Assembly: GCA_001599295.1 (NCBI GenBank)
Contig: BCGN01000003.1
Span: 1,155,148-1,219,147, forward strand
Direction: 5' to 3'
Length of the DNA: 64,000 nt
Source of the DNA: Sporopachydermia quercuum
Lineage: Eukaryota > Ascomycota > Sporopachydermiomycetes > Sporopachydermiales > Sporopachydermiaceae
Shown here: positions 1 through 11,266 of the stretch, piece by piece
Layout of the letters: each line of letters starts with the position of its first letter
Position numbering within the stretch: the first letter of the stretch is position 1
The notes under the pieces: model-generated
Seen by the model: only the letters and a program-made list of their open reading frames with translations
What the model was told of the DNA's origin: nothing
Database searches by the model: none
Translations under genes and position numbers: made by a program

Positions 1-1600
1 GCTGTCCCAGTTGTTTAGCAAACTTCTTTACTTTTGAATCAGTTTCCTCAATATAAGCAATCCCAAGCAGAATATCAACAGTACTGAAAATAGGTCTTGC
101 ATTCAATGGTGTTTTTGCTAATGGAACAATAGAAATTAACACACTAACTAAACCATAAACAAACTTAGGATATCCTTTGGTTAACAATAGCGATTTGGTT
201 ACTTCTTCTAATATGTCCTTACCAAACATGAGAAATCCTAGTACACCCATTGATAAATCAGTGATGAATGTGATTTGAAATACAGTATCAATACACTGCT
301 TGAACTTCTGAGGATGTCTCATATCTCTATAAATGTTTGGAAATACGGCGTGTCCACTCCAAGGAGCCATAAATATTCCAACTGCTAGCGGAATCTTGTT
401 CCAACTTCTTGGCATAAACCATGTATGGGCAGGGTCAATTAAAGATCCAGGAGGATAGTTTTTATATAGCCCACTAAAGAATACAAGGAAAACAATACCA
501 ATAGTTGACATTATACCAAGAAACGATAAGAAGCTTAATGTTCTCAATGGGAAAAATGATAAAGGAGTCAATATAAAGAAAGCCAAAATTTTGTAATGGA
601 GTTTGGAAATCTCCGGGAACAAAGCATTGAGAGAATCAGCAAATAGAACAATCAACGATACACCAGCAGCTGTTAAATCCAATGAGAACAGAATTGATAT
701 AAACAGTCTGGAATGCCCTCCAAAAGCAATATGGCCCAAGTCTGCATAAGTAACCAATGTTGGATCTGTGTCTAAGCATTTAGCTAGTAGTCTTGCAGTA
801 TAATGAGTAAGAATAGCTGCTACTGATAGAATAATAATCCCAGGAACCCAACCAGAGTATTTGAAGCCTAAAGGTAAGGATAAAAGACCCACTCCAATGA
901 GAATGTTCATTGAGTTAAAAATTGTTTGAGGAGCTGTTGACTGGCCTGCAATTATTGTTACTACTTTACCATCTGGATGCTCAACTCGCTTCACTACTAA
1001 TGGTGAAGGCTCTTCTTTAGACAGTATAGATATATGGGAAATAGTTGGCGTGAGCAAATTTCCAACGTTATAACTAGCAGTCGACAAAACACGCGATCGT
1101 GGCACTGCAATACCAGAAGGACCGTTTAAAATACCTGGAGGAACATGAGTGGTACGTACCGATCCATATCCAATAGTTGATGCTGTCTCATCAAACACAT
1201 CATTATCGTCACCAGCATAATCATAGTCATCAGGAAGAAACTCTTCGTCAGGTGGACCTGTTAAAACAGTAGAAAGTTTTCTTCCATGATATGCTGGTGC
1301 TAATGTATCAGGATCAAACACCTCATCATCATTATCAACGAAAAACGATCTTGCTCTTCCAAGTTCATGCGGTGGTTCAATATTGAAAAAGCTTTGAGCT
1401 CTGGTGTAAGAAGAGGCAAACCTTCCAAGAGAGTTCGGCCCTCTGAAGGATCCAAATGGAGTATTTAGTATACTTGATCTTCTTGAAATCGGCTGACCAT
1501 TAGTATTTAGTGATCCTGTTGTAATTGCTTGAGCATGATCGTTGAGCGTTGCTTGATGTAATAAGGAATTCCTTTCATCATTTCTGTGCAATGAGGGCAT
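1..1600 (-). CDS. AVT1: Vacuolar neutral amino acid/proton antiporter, AVT1-like (3' end beyond window)
   Basis: Member of the AAAP (amino acid/auxin permease) family; Avt1 of budding yeast loads neutral amino acids and His into the vacuole using the proton gradient. The frame is open from the ATG at 1598-1600 to the left edge, about 533 codons, so roughly the last 90 residues are outside the window if it has the usual length near 600. Residues 1-225 are a polar cytosolic tail with SR and acidic stretches, typical of Avt1 but not of Avt3-7. Membrane segments start near residue 230 (SMNILIGVGLLSLPLGF). The Avt1 signature GHAVFPNIYRDMRHPQKF and the later PLAKTPLNARPI are well conserved. The ATG chosen begins MPSLHRNDERNSLL and has no in-frame competitor nearby. 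It is divergent from the cactin gene across a 1.5 kb spacer. Confidence 0.9.
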   Translation of the reverse strand, partial: MPSLHRNDERNSLLHQATLNDHAQAITTGSLNTNGQPISRRSSILNTPFGSFRGPNSLGRFASSYTRAQSFFNIEPPHELGRARSFFVDNDDEVFDPDTLAPAYHGRKLSTVLTGPPDEEFLPDDYDYAGDDNDVFDETASTIGYGSVRTTHVPPGILNGPSGIAVPRSRVLSTASYNVGNLLTPTISHISILSKEEPSPLVVKRVEHPDGKVVTIIAGQSTAPQTIFNSMNILIGVGLLSLPLGFKYSGWVPGIIILSVAAILTHYTARLLAKCLDTDPTLVTYADLGHIAFGGHSRLFISILFSLDLTAAGVSLIVLFADSLNALFPEISKLHYKILAFFILTPLSFFPLRTLSFLSFLGIMSTIGIVFLVFFSGLYKNYPPGSLIDPAHTWFMPRSWNKIPLAVGIFMAPWSGHAVFPNIYRDMRHPQKFKQCIDTVFQITFITDLSMGVLGFLMFGKDILEEVTKSLLLTKGYPKFVYGLVSVLISIVPLAKTPLNARPIFSTVDILLGIAYIEETDSKVKKFAKQLGQ

Positions 1601-3129
1601 TTTGACAAGTGCTGTTTGATATGATTATCATATAACAAAAAAAGTCAGCAGCCAAAAAATAACAAGCTCAAAGCTATATTATAAATGCTATTCCTCTTGT
1701 TTTCTCTTTCTGTTTCACTATTATTCTATTAAATACTTTCCTTTGTTACCATGCATCCTTTGATTCACCACCTCTATTTGATCCAAGTTATAATAAGGAG
1801 ATGAATGTGTGATCGATAGAACAGCCGCTTCTTGGTATAAATCTCCAACTATCCAAACAAAAAGCTCTTTCTAGCGAAATTCGATCAATAATAACATCAG
1901 ATAGTACTTTTTGTCGTTTTTCCAGACTAGTTTGCCGTTTTTCCAGACTAGTTTGCATCCAAATCAACAATCAATTTGGTTTGACAGGCTGTTATGGAAT
2001 TTGCTTCGAAAGAAGCTTCGATAACCTTAAATCTGTTTACTATGAGAGTTCCTGATGTCCAATTACAAGGGGTGGGGTGATGAAATGATAGGAGACAGAG
2101 TGAAACAATAAAGGACGAGGTTTTGGGCTCATATTTTGCTGAAACTTGAATTAAAATAGCTGGAAGTCTTCAGAGATAGAACTAGGATGATTTCGATGCA
2201 TTCTAAATGAAGGATATATCTATTGAATTGTGAATAATCTAATAATAAACAGGTAAGCAAGTGTATGTTGGAAGTGCGTTTTGAAAGTTTGATAAGAAGA
2301 GGGATACTTAAAATGGTAATAGAACTACTGATTTGGGAACAACCACAAGGTTGATAAGATGGACCTGTAACGAGACGGGTGTACTGAGGATTAATGATAA
2401 GAAAAAAAGTTGAGCAGTTAAAAATCAGCCCGATAATTCGGAAAATGAGTTATTATTTCAGATGGTTAATGAGCGTGAATGTGAGATGTAATTTAGTTTC
2501 AGGGTTTCAGACCTTGGAGTCATTAAATTACTTGACATGGTTAGATGTCTAATAGGGAGCGATGAGGTTGATTTGAATTTCGGAAAAGATAATGGCATTT
2601 TCCTAGCTGTTTTGGATCTGGTACTTATTGACCAAACTTTTCTATTTTAGTTTAATCACAAAGTAATGGTATCGTCAAAAATCTCTAACTTCTTTCTTGA
2701 AGTTATCAATTCAGATATACTTCATTTCGCATGCTGTCCTCTCTATATATCCTTTACTAAATCCTTCTCTCGGATACAAACTCATTTCATGTGTCTCTGG
2801 GTGTGGTTTCTCGAACACCTAGAGATCATGTGTTGTTTCAATACCGGAAAGCATGTGATTTCGGAAATTATATGTTATTTGCTTACAGTAACATAGCATT
2901 ATTCAATTTTTCTGCAATGTAAAGACAATAATTATCGCCTTCGCCATTCTCTATATTCTTCTTCTTCCTATTGAGGAGTCTTTCTTAAAGTACAGTATTC
3001 GAGATTAAGTGTTACTATACATGAATATCTCCTTATGACCCTTGCTGATTTAACTCCTCACCTAAGGTTAATCAACTCTTTCTGTCAGTTGTATCAAACC
3101 ATTAGACTCCTTGACGTTCCATCTGAGCA
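1601..3129. other. Divergent intergenic region AVT1 / cactin
   Basis: About 1.5 kb between two divergent starts. No ORF in it resembles a protein I know. It holds a 21-base direct repeat at 1915-1956 and several TTTCGGAA-type words (near 2440, 2580 and 2860). Both promoters must lie here. Confidence 0.6.
1915..1956. repeat. 21-bp tandem direct repeat, two copies
   Basis: Two adjacent identical copies, 1915-1935 and 1936-1956, each starting CGTTTTTCCAGACTAG. They lie in the AVT1/cactin spacer, outside any supported gene. Confidence 0.85.
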
Positions 3130-5055
3130 ATGTCATTATTCAATAGACGTTTGAAGCATATCTCATCGCCAAATACATCAACGACTTCATCAACTACCTC
3201 TGCAAATATATCCAATACCGAAAGGACATATAAATGCTTTCCCTCTAGGTATTCTCATACAAGAGCTCGTTCCAAATCACCTTCTGATCACTGGAAAGTG
3301 AAACATGAAAATGACCACCCGTCTAATGACAGTACTTCGTATAATTCTTACCCGAGATCTGATAGAAACGAGTTAAACTTCCAGAGGAGGCATAGGGAAC
3401 TTGAATCACAATCGAAATCATTCTCACATAATGATCCACGAAATAGAACCAATCCAGAACCTCATACCCGTCAGAATTACTCGTCATCAATACCATCATT
3501 ACGAAGTAAATCCTCTTCATACAAGTCATCACGTAGCAATGAAAACGAAGATATAAAAGTTCAAAAATGGGTATCTCAAGAAGATGATTTTGCCCTACAA
3601 CAATATTTCCGTGGTTGCATGCTTAGAATCAAAGATAAGAGAGATAAACCAATTGATAGAATAGCGATTGTAGTGAAACTGAAAGATGGTATAGGAAGAT
3701 CAAATTTAGATCAAGAAGTATTTGAAAACGTTGCTGGTGTTGTTATACCGGAGCCCGCCTACAGTTTAATTGACAAATTAACAAAAGATGAGATCCCTGA
3801 GCTTTTAATGAAAGAAATTCCGAAATACAAGAATCTGGATACATCTAAGAAAGAGAATGTCGCTTTCTGGGAGAGTATTGAATTGTATAGTAAACACAAG
3901 TTAAAGATGCTAAACAATGAAGAAGATCCAGAGGATAAACTTGTGAAAGTGATGAAACATGATATAGACAAGGTTATCGATGGTAAGACACTGGATCAGT
4001 TGAATGACCTGCAGGCAAAAGTGAAGACCACTTTAAACTCCGATGCTGATGTAGACAAGGACTTCTGGACAGCTTTACATAAAGAGCTTCTAATACGAAT
4101 AGCAAGAGAACGTATTGATAAAATTCTTATTCGTGCTATAGATACTTTGGTTATGGAAATAAGCAGACTTCAAATGAGGGAATTATTCAAACACAAAGAG
4201 AAACAGGAAGAAGAAGGTATAAAGACGGAAAAGATGGAAAATGTTGGGAATGTGATTACGGTAAAAATAGAAGAGGACAAATTAGATGAGAAAACTGAAA
4301 ATAATCTGTTTCCCTCATTTCCTATATCCAACAATGAGCTTATCCCAAATGACTTGTTATACAGAAAAATTCAGCAGAATCCTTTGGATAAAGGGAAACT
4401 AATAAATGAGTATCAAGAATATCTTGCTGAGTATAGAAATTACTATAATTCTAATATCGCAGCTAATGCTAGGCCTATTACAACTGTTGTTAAAGTGCAA
4501 GTTCAAAAACCTATTGACCCTTCTAAAGCAACAGTTGATCCTTTTATTGATTCTGCTTTCAATTCTATCCCATTAAATGATGATCAAGTTGCTTTCAACA
4601 ATGATGAAAACCTAGTAAACATATTAGGAGATAAATATGCTAGCCAAAAGAACAACATAAAACCTAGGTTTCATAATCGCGTAAAACTTGGCTTTGAATG
4701 GAGCAATTATAACAGATTGCATTTCGATTCAGACAATCCCCCACCAAAAGTCGTTCAAGGGTATTATTTCAATATATTTTATCCGTTATTGAAGGATTCT
4801 CCCAAAACACCAACATTCAAAATACTTAAACAAGGGATTGCCAAAGGGAAGCTACAACATCCAGATAGTGGAATTGAAGAAGATACTTGTATTATATTAT
4901 TTCAGGCCCCTGAGCCTTATCAAGATATTGGTTTCAGAATAGTCGATAGACCATGGAATCGCCAATCACGAAATGAAGGTGGATTCAAATGTACTTTTGA
5001 AAACGGTGTATTACAACTTCATTTCAGGTTTAAGAAGTTAAGGTATCGAAAGTAA
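3130..5055 (+). CDS. CAY1: Cactin, spliceosome-associated protein
   Basis: Cactin family, known in S. pombe as Cay1 and in metazoans as a spliceosome-associated nuclear protein needed for accurate splicing. The protein has 641 residues. Residues 1-140 are Ser/Arg-rich and disordered. The mid domain begins near residue 147 with KWVSQEDDFALQQ and RIKDKRDKPIDRIA, matching the cactin central domain. The C-terminal cactin domain (about 515-641) is diagnostic: KPRFHNRVKLGFEW, DNPPPKVVQGYYFNIFYP, then RPWNR and the terminal HFRFKKLRYRK. It is a single exon starting at the first ATG. It is convergent with MPP10. To my knowledge Saccharomyces lacks cactin, so its presence fits a genome with many introns. 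Confidence 0.93.
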   Translation: MSLFNRRLKHISSPNTSTTSSTTSANISNTERTYKCFPSRYSHTRARSKSPSDHWKVKHENDHPSNDSTSYNSYPRSDRNELNFQRRHRELESQSKSFSHNDPRNRTNPEPHTRQNYSSSIPSLRSKSSSYKSSRSNENEDIKVQKWVSQEDDFALQQYFRGCMLRIKDKRDKPIDRIAIVVKLKDGIGRSNLDQEVFENVAGVVIPEPAYSLIDKLTKDEIPELLMKEIPKYKNLDTSKKENVAFWESIELYSKHKLKMLNNEEDPEDKLVKVMKHDIDKVIDGKTLDQLNDLQAKVKTTLNSDADVDKDFWTALHKELLIRIARERIDKILIRAIDTLVMEISRLQMRELFKHKEKQEEEGIKTEKMENVGNVITVKIEEDKLDEKTENNLFPSFPISNNELIPNDLLYRKIQQNPLDKGKLINEYQEYLAEYRNYYNSNIAANARPITTVVKVQVQKPIDPSKATVDPFIDSAFNSIPLNDDQVAFNNDENLVNILGDKYASQKNNIKPRFHNRVKLGFEWSNYNRLHFDSDNPPPKVVQGYYFNIFYPLLKDSPKTPTFKILKQGIAKGKLQHPDSGIEEDTCIILFQAPEPYQDIGFRIVDRPWNRQSRNEGGFKCTFENGVLQLHFRFKKLRYRK

Positions 5056-5538
5056 TTGAAGTATGCTGTGTATTCATTTTGCTTGATAAAAATCACCTGC
5101 TAAGTTATCGCTGGTTATGAATTGTGATGTCAACTAATGTATACTACTATTATTTTATATTAGGTGATGAATACTGTGTTATATTAATACTATAAAACGT
5201 TATATCTTGAATTTTTTTTAATGACGCACTTGTATGCCGATTGTTCATTCTTTTACTCAGCAGGGCAAATGATAGTTCATTACTATTGACAACTATCAAC
5301 AATACAACTCTCAAAACTTTCTTTCTTGTCTTTGAATGATCACTACAATTCTTCAAATGATCCTACTTCTACTATCCTTTATTCATCTAATACATTGTGA
5401 GATTAAATAGCAGTAAACATAACAGTATATATGAATAAATCCATGCAATAACATAACATAAGAAATAACGGAGACATAACGAAATTTAACCCTACATAAT
5501 ATAATATACAACACCAGTAAAAATCATAAGCTGTTCTG
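5056..5538. other. Convergent 3' spacer cactin / MPP10
   Basis: AT-rich 3' flanks of two convergent genes. I see no gene or conserved element here; both polyadenylation regions must lie in it. Confidence 0.5.
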
Positions 5539-7623
5539 TTAAAGCTTAAGACCAACAGATGTTCCCCTCTCTTTGTCCTTTTTAATAGTACCGTCCACAT
5601 TTCTCTTCTCACCTTTACTATCAATCAGAGTAACATTACCTTTACGTAAACTCTCAATGGTTTCGCTCTTCTTGCTTTTCTTTTCAGGTCTGTTAGCAAG
5701 CTGCTTCTTCTTCTTTCTCTTCTCAGCTCTACGTAATCTTTGCTTATCTTCACGAGTCATCTCATTTCTAGATACACTTAAACCACTGGCGAGCTTAACT
5801 TCGCCAGTAGCCTTATCAATATTTCTTTTAGAAGAGTAGATTTCTTGGGGAGCAAGCATTGATTCTGTTGATGCAACAGCAGGTTGAGCATCTTCCATTG
5901 TGATTGCTGGAGTATCAGCAACAATCGATAGGCTTTCCTTTGGAGCCTTTGGAGTAAACTTCCATGAACTCAAAGCATCTAGTTTTGACGATATTGAACT
6001 AAATAAATCTTCAATTTCTTTATGAGCAACTTTCAAAGTTTCTGGTANCTCCACTTCATTATCATCATTGCCATTCTGTTTACCATCCTCATACAATTCT
6101 GCTAGAGATTTATTCGATTTTGTTTCATCCAATTCAAATTTCTTACTTGGTNTGAAAGTGGGAAGGTCACCAGGTAATCTTCTTGGAATATCATCAAACT
6201 CTTCCACTTTGATCCTTCTTCTAATCATTTCTTCCAAAGACTCAGTAACTTCTTTAGTGATGACGGGAACAGGTTTAGCAGTACGATCAAATTCAAGCTC
6301 CTCCTGTAGTAACGAATTTTCAGGCCTATCTTTAGCCTTCACTTCACCTTTTAAAGTCCACTTTTTAGCTTCTACATTTTCACGTTCTAAACGTTCGATC
6401 TCTGCTTGAATTCTTCTTTGCTGTCTCTCAAATCCTGAAATATTTCTATCTTCTTTATTACTGCCACTATTATCTTCATTATCGCTTTCTTCGACATCTG
6501 AAGCGAACAAATCTTTCTTTGCTTCATCCATTGCTACATCATATTCATCTTCATCGAACTCTTCCCCTTCAGCAGGATATTCTTCGTTTTTAACAGAAGA
6601 TCGACCTTTTTGATTCTTTTTATATTTACTATGGAAATTTTTCTTGCCCTTTTTCTTATCTTTGNCGAAGAAATCATTGTAATACAATTCTTCATCATCA
6701 TCAGAATCATCAGAACCTTCAGACAATAGGTCTATTTGTTCACCATCAGAGTCAGAAGTATCATCCTCGTTGTTTTCTGCTGCTAAAATTTGCTTATTGA
6801 AATCATCAATAGAAAAGAAACCGTCATTAAGACCGAATTTATCAGGGATTACTGTACCATCTTCTGTCAATGGTTCATTATCACTATCACTATTACCATC
6901 ATTATCACTTTCACTACCTTTTTCTTCACTGTCTTGTTCATTAATATCACCGTCATCATCATATTCTTTTAGCTGTTTTAATGATTTTCCTAGAGGTGCG
7001 TCAAAGAAATCATTATACAGATCATTTTCGTCTGACGATTCATTATTCAAATCTGATGCTAGATAATCGATATCTTCATCATCAGATCCACTAGTTTGTT
7101 CGGCTTCCAATACTTGTTTATTGAAATCACCAAGAGAGAAGAATCCATCGTTAAGACCATATTTATCCTTACTGGTTTTTTCAGTTTCTGCTTTCCTATC
7201 CTCTTCACCAATATTGTCATTACCTTCTTCACTATCTACTTCGTCGTCTGAAGTGATTGGAAGCTCGCTTGCATCATGAAAAGAAATATCTTCATCGCTA
7301 GAGCCCTCCGACGACAGTTGAGCATCGTTATCTTCATTAGGACGTTTTCTGTTTACTCCTTTGACTGGTTTTGACTGAAATTTAGGTATCTCTTCAAACA
7401 GTAATTTGTCTACTGCTCCGTCAACTACCATTCGTGCTTGACCCCATACCTGGGTAGCATCTAATCCATCAATGTAAATCTCTTCCAAAACAGAGTTGTC
7501 CTTCACTATTGGATCTAAAAGACTTTTGACTAGTTTTAATGAAGCCTCTTCTTCCTTATCTCCCATGAGNAGTACACTTTGAGGACTCTTGCCTAGAGCC
7601 TCTAATAACAAGTCTTCATTCAT
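5539..7623 (-). CDS. MPP10: U3 snoRNP protein Mpp10, small-subunit processome
   Basis: Mpp10 joins Imp3 and Imp4 in the 90S pre-ribosome, where the trio stabilises U3 snoRNA pairing with pre-18S rRNA in the nucleolus. The 694 residues show the family layout: an N-terminal helical part (SLLDPIVKDNSVLEEIYIDGLDATQVWGQ region), long acidic Asp/Glu/Ser tracts, the block IRRRIKVEEFDDIPRR near 465, SLAELYEDG, an EIEDLFSSISSKLDALSSW segment, and a basic tail (KRKKKKQLANRPEKK). A segment of roughly 108 residues is duplicated: KYGLNDGFFSLGDFNKQ near 152 and KFGLNDGFFSIDDFNKQ near 260, each followed by an acidic run and LYNDFF. Four N bases leave single residues undetermined. The promoter carries RRPE- and PAC-like sites. 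Confidence 0.93.
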   Translation of the reverse strand: MNEDLLLEALGKSPQSVXLMGDKEEEASLKLVKSLLDPIVKDNSVLEEIYIDGLDATQVWGQARMVVDGAVDKLLFEEIPKFQSKPVKGVNRKRPNEDNDAQLSSEGSSDEDISFHDASELPITSDDEVDSEEGNDNIGEEDRKAETEKTSKDKYGLNDGFFSLGDFNKQVLEAEQTSGSDDEDIDYLASDLNNESSDENDLYNDFFDAPLGKSLKQLKEYDDDGDINEQDSEEKGSESDNDGNSDSDNEPLTEDGTVIPDKFGLNDGFFSIDDFNKQILAAENNEDDTSDSDGEQIDLLSEGSDDSDDDEELYYNDFFXKDKKKGKKNFHSKYKKNQKGRSSVKNEEYPAEGEEFDEDEYDVAMDEAKKDLFASDVEESDNEDNSGSNKEDRNISGFERQQRRIQAEIERLERENVEAKKWTLKGEVKAKDRPENSLLQEELEFDRTAKPVPVITKEVTESLEEMIRRRIKVEEFDDIPRRLPGDLPTFXPSKKFELDETKSNKSLAELYEDGKQNGNDDNEVEXPETLKVAHKEIEDLFSSISSKLDALSSWKFTPKAPKESLSIVADTPAITMEDAQPAVASTESMLAPQEIYSSKRNIDKATGEVKLASGLSVSRNEMTREDKQRLRRAEKRKKKKQLANRPEKKSKKSETIESLRKGNVTLIDSKGEKRNVDGTIKKDKERGTSVGLKL

Positions 7624-8407
7624 TACAGAGACAGGATATATGCAATGATTTTGATTCTATGCCAAGATGTCGCTTCTATCGAGCCTAATACAGTCAACCC
7701 GTACACACATGCAACAGAAGACAGAGGACTACGAGAATAACGTATTAAGAACAACTATTCCATGATATTAGCAAAGATTTTTATATTGTAAAGTACATGA
7801 TAAGTGTATAATGTATGATATCCCAAGCAAATGAATGAAAATTTCACCTCATACAAAACATTTTTTTAGTAGTAGAAAGTTACCCGGCCAGTAAAATAGA
7901 AACTAGGCTATACAAGATGAGACGTGAGATGTAGTGAGATGTAGTGAGATGAGAGGTTAAAGTGGAGATAATATTGCAATATTAGTTCCAATATTGTTGT
8001 AAGAAGTATATAATCTCCGATATTCGTAAAGTCGGGCTTATGCAACGAATAATCAAATTGATAGCTGGCTGATTGATTTGTTGACTCCACTGCTGTTAAG
8101 CAATAGTTATTTGATAATGACAAATAATGGTTCGCTGAATAAATTCTTTCTCTTTCAATAAATTTAGTTGCCCTTCAATCCACTGACAACTGTAAGAGAT
8201 CCTCAATAGTTATTCAGTCTATTATGTTGCGGTAGCGTCTTCACATTTAAATTATCAATTAAAACATTCTGCAGCTCATTTGAAGCATTAAATAGAGCAA
8301 ATGACAAATCGTACAATATCAAGAACAGTTTAGCTCAAGAACAGTTCGGCTATTAATTTGATGATTCATACACATGTAAACTATGACGTTCTTCCTTTCC
8401 ACAACCG
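7624..8407. other. MPP10 promoter and GAA1 3' flank
   Basis: Both flanking genes read on the minus strand. The part nearest MPP10 holds the ribosome-biogenesis-type motifs listed separately. Nothing coding is supported here. Confidence 0.5.
7836..7953 (-). promoter_or_regulatory. RRPE-like and PAC-like motifs upstream of MPP10
   Basis: TGAAAATTTCA at 7836-7846 resembles the RRPE (TGAAAAATTT). GATGAG at 7916-7921 and 7948-7953 matches the core of the PAC element (GCGATGAG). The stretch between contains a 10-base repeat, GTAGTGAGAT twice at 7931-7950. These motifs mark rRNA-processing genes in budding yeasts and lie 210-330 bases upstream of the MPP10 start. Function is inferred from the motifs and the target gene only. 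Confidence 0.45.
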
Positions 8408-10299
8408 CTATTCCTTTTTCTCAACCATCCTTTCACCTTCAGCGCTATTCTCATTTTTCTTATCGCTTACACTTCCTTTTTCCTCTTCAATTGGTACATC
8501 AACAGCAATCACACAACAAAGCCACGTCGGTAACCAAACTAATAAAACCAAGGGGAACGTCCAAACTTTCATTCCAACCCATCCCCATATCAAACCTTGT
8601 AAAAACCCCTGAGGACCATTCACCCATTTTACAGATACTACGACAAACCAGAAAAATGGCGACGATATCGCAAGAAGTATATAATCAACCTTCTTTCCAG
8701 CAGAAAACCCAACAAAGCTCATAGGTATAGCAACAGTGCCTATTAACACAGCCACAGCAAAATGTAGCATAGCAGCTCCTGTTAGAGCTACACTAAAATA
8801 TAACAATCCAATTATCTGGAGATATCGAACTTTAGATTTTGAGACTTTCACTCTTGTTTTCTTCAATAAAATAGGAATTAATGCGCTGCAAATAGCACAT
8901 CCTATCAGTACTGGTAAAAAGAAGTACCGAGATACTTGCAGAAACACTGCCCATATGCCACAACAGAATACGCAAACGCTTGACAGAGCAGCAAGCGCTG
9001 GTAATACATCCTTTGTTTGCAAATAATCAGATTGTAGCCACAAAGCAATTGACTTTAGAGCAAATGAAGCCGCTATTAATATACCAGGAACAAGATAATT
9101 ACCAATACTAGTAAATATCTTGGGACCCAATAAAATATAAAAGAAAAATGATTGATGGAAATGTTCTAATAAATTATTGACAGACCTAAGTAATGCCTCA
9201 ATAACTCTACCAAAGGTTGTTATATCTGCTGGTCCTTCATTACCAATAGCTTTGACTGTAATTGCTTGAATTCTCCAACCACTGAATGACTCACAACCAG
9301 GGCCCGGTCTTAACCCTGCAAATAATGAATTGAGTAATCCTCTTAATAAAATCAATACTCTATCAAGGTATCTTTGTCCTTGACTTTCTACCTGCTGAAT
9401 CGTAACACTCAATCTTTCATGATTGATTATAGAAACAGCTACATTGACCAAATCAAGATTTGGTAGTTGACCATTAAGCCCTTCATAATACAATTCAACA
9501 GAATCAATGTAATCACTAGTTCCTGGAAAATCCATTATGAAAGCAGCTTCAATCGACCCTCCTGTAACGTCTAAAGAAGTATGATAAGCTTCTGCCCAAG
9601 CCCTAAGACATATATAAGGATCTCTTGGAAACACTACGATGATATTTTTTGCCCAAACAGACCATCTTGAAACAAATCTAGCTAAACCCATAGCAAGAGC
9701 AACTCCTCCGTTGTTGAATTGACCATCTTTATTGAACCAGGGTGCTACTATAAGCATTGCTTCAGTATCATCTCCTCTTGGAGCGTGTAATACGCCATAA
9801 GGTGTAATACCAGTCAGATTTGATTCCAAATAGCTATAATCCCATTCATGAACTCCTGTCTTATATCCTATATTTTTCAACCAGCTGACAATTGTATCTG
9901 ATCGACTGTTTAGCTCACAGTTAATACTTAAGATTTTATATCTAATATGAAAAAGATAGTAAACACAACAAAATAAGAACTTGGTTGGTCATTCGTTGTA
10001 TCATCACCTAAAGCATATACTTACTATTGTTCAGTGGCATCTTCCAACNTATTAACTTCACCACGATACCCTCGGACAATATTCCATTCGGATTCACGGA
10101 AATAACTATAGGCTTGAGAAGGCATTAATGCATTTTCTGAGAAATATGTCCGACGGTATTGTCCATCCATTGGTAACCAAAATATCCACGCAATGCCTAC
10201 AATTGCTACTAGAAATGCAACGTATGAAGAAGATCGGATAAGAAAAGGAAGGATACCCATACGGGTAAGCTTCCGTCTTAGAACTTCAACTAGTGACAT
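8408..10299 (-). CDS. GAA1: GPI transamidase subunit Gaa1 (two exons)
   Basis: Gaa1 is the ER multi-spanning subunit of GPI transamidase that helps join the preassembled GPI anchor to proteins. Exon 1 is 10299-10025 and exon 2 is 9905-8408; the intron 9906-10024 is 119 bases, with GTAAGTAT, branch TATTAAC (9920-9926, complement) and CAG. Splicing joins EDATEQ-Y-RSDTIVSWLKNIGYK in frame and gives 590 residues (Saccharomyces about 614). Exon 1 has the first membrane segment (YVAFLVAIVGIAWIFW) and the start of the lumenal domain. Exon 2 carries the M28-peptidase-like fold (GVLHAPRGDDTEAMLIVAPW, NNGGVALAMGLARF, IIVVFPRD), the GNEGPADITTFGRVIEALLRS region and several C-terminal membrane spans. Exon 2 has no ATG of its own near its beginning, which supports the splice. 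Confidence 0.93.
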
Positions 10300-11266
10300 T
10301 TCTGTATACTGGAAGGGAAATTGAGTAAAAGTAGAGGATGGGCCGAGCTGAAATGTACTGAGATCACGGGTACATCCGTATAAGACATCCGAGATTGAGG
10401 TTAAGTAAAAGGAAGATCCGTTGTCACATAAAGCTGTTTACTTAGTGGGAGATTAATTTCGGAGAAGATGGAGTGACTTNAAACTGTATTATTTCCGTNA
10501 TAAATGGAAAATGAGTATTATAATAAGATCTCAAAGCATGCAGATATGTACATGATTGTACATACCTACAGGAATGAGCTATGGTGATAATGCAATGTTT
10601 AGTAGCAGTAACTTACAGGTATAACAGTTTGAAAGAAACTTATTTGATTCAACTTAAGAGTTCTTCAAATATTTATATTCTCTTCTTCTATTAATATCAA
10701 TACCTGCTACAAGCTAATATTAACTCTTTGCCCAAAGCTGCTTATGCTGAAGTTCTAGCAGTTCACCCTAACATGCATATCTATGCATATTTATACATTG
10801 TAACTTCCTATGATCACAGTCTCTTAACAGAGTCTACAACAGCNACGAATATAAATATAAATAATGTAAATTATCATAATAAAAACCCACAACATTTTTC
10901 CTAATGTATAAATAAACCTAAATAACCATACTCCATTGTTTCTCCCATATAAATTTGTTCTGTTTCTCACTTGCCATAGCTATAATAGCTCACATACCAT
11001 ACAGTTCACAAATTGGTAGAACACTCAATTTGAAAACATTTAAAAAGTATGAATGAGCTTCAAGCTCTTTCAACGTTCAAATCATTCTGCAAGACTTAAA
11101 AACATACTCATATTTTCTGACTAATTTCGTAGTTTTCTTGGATTACTTTCATAATCAAATCACATAATCAGTAATAAGTATTATCTCCGCTATTCAAAAA
11201 TATTGGAAAGGATGCTTCAATTAACAACTAATCATTTGACCTTCGCCAAAACCCAGCTTTTTTCTC
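10300..11266. other. GAA1 promoter and CSF1 3' flank
   Basis: About 970 bases, AT-rich, with three isolated N bases. TTTCGGAGA and TTTCCGT words occur near 10450-10500. No gene is visible. Confidence 0.5.

Noticed and set aside
10024-10299. A separate 91-residue membrane protein upstream of GAA1
   Set aside because: It is exon 1 of GAA1; the frame ends at a TAG created by the 5' splice site and the exons join in phase.
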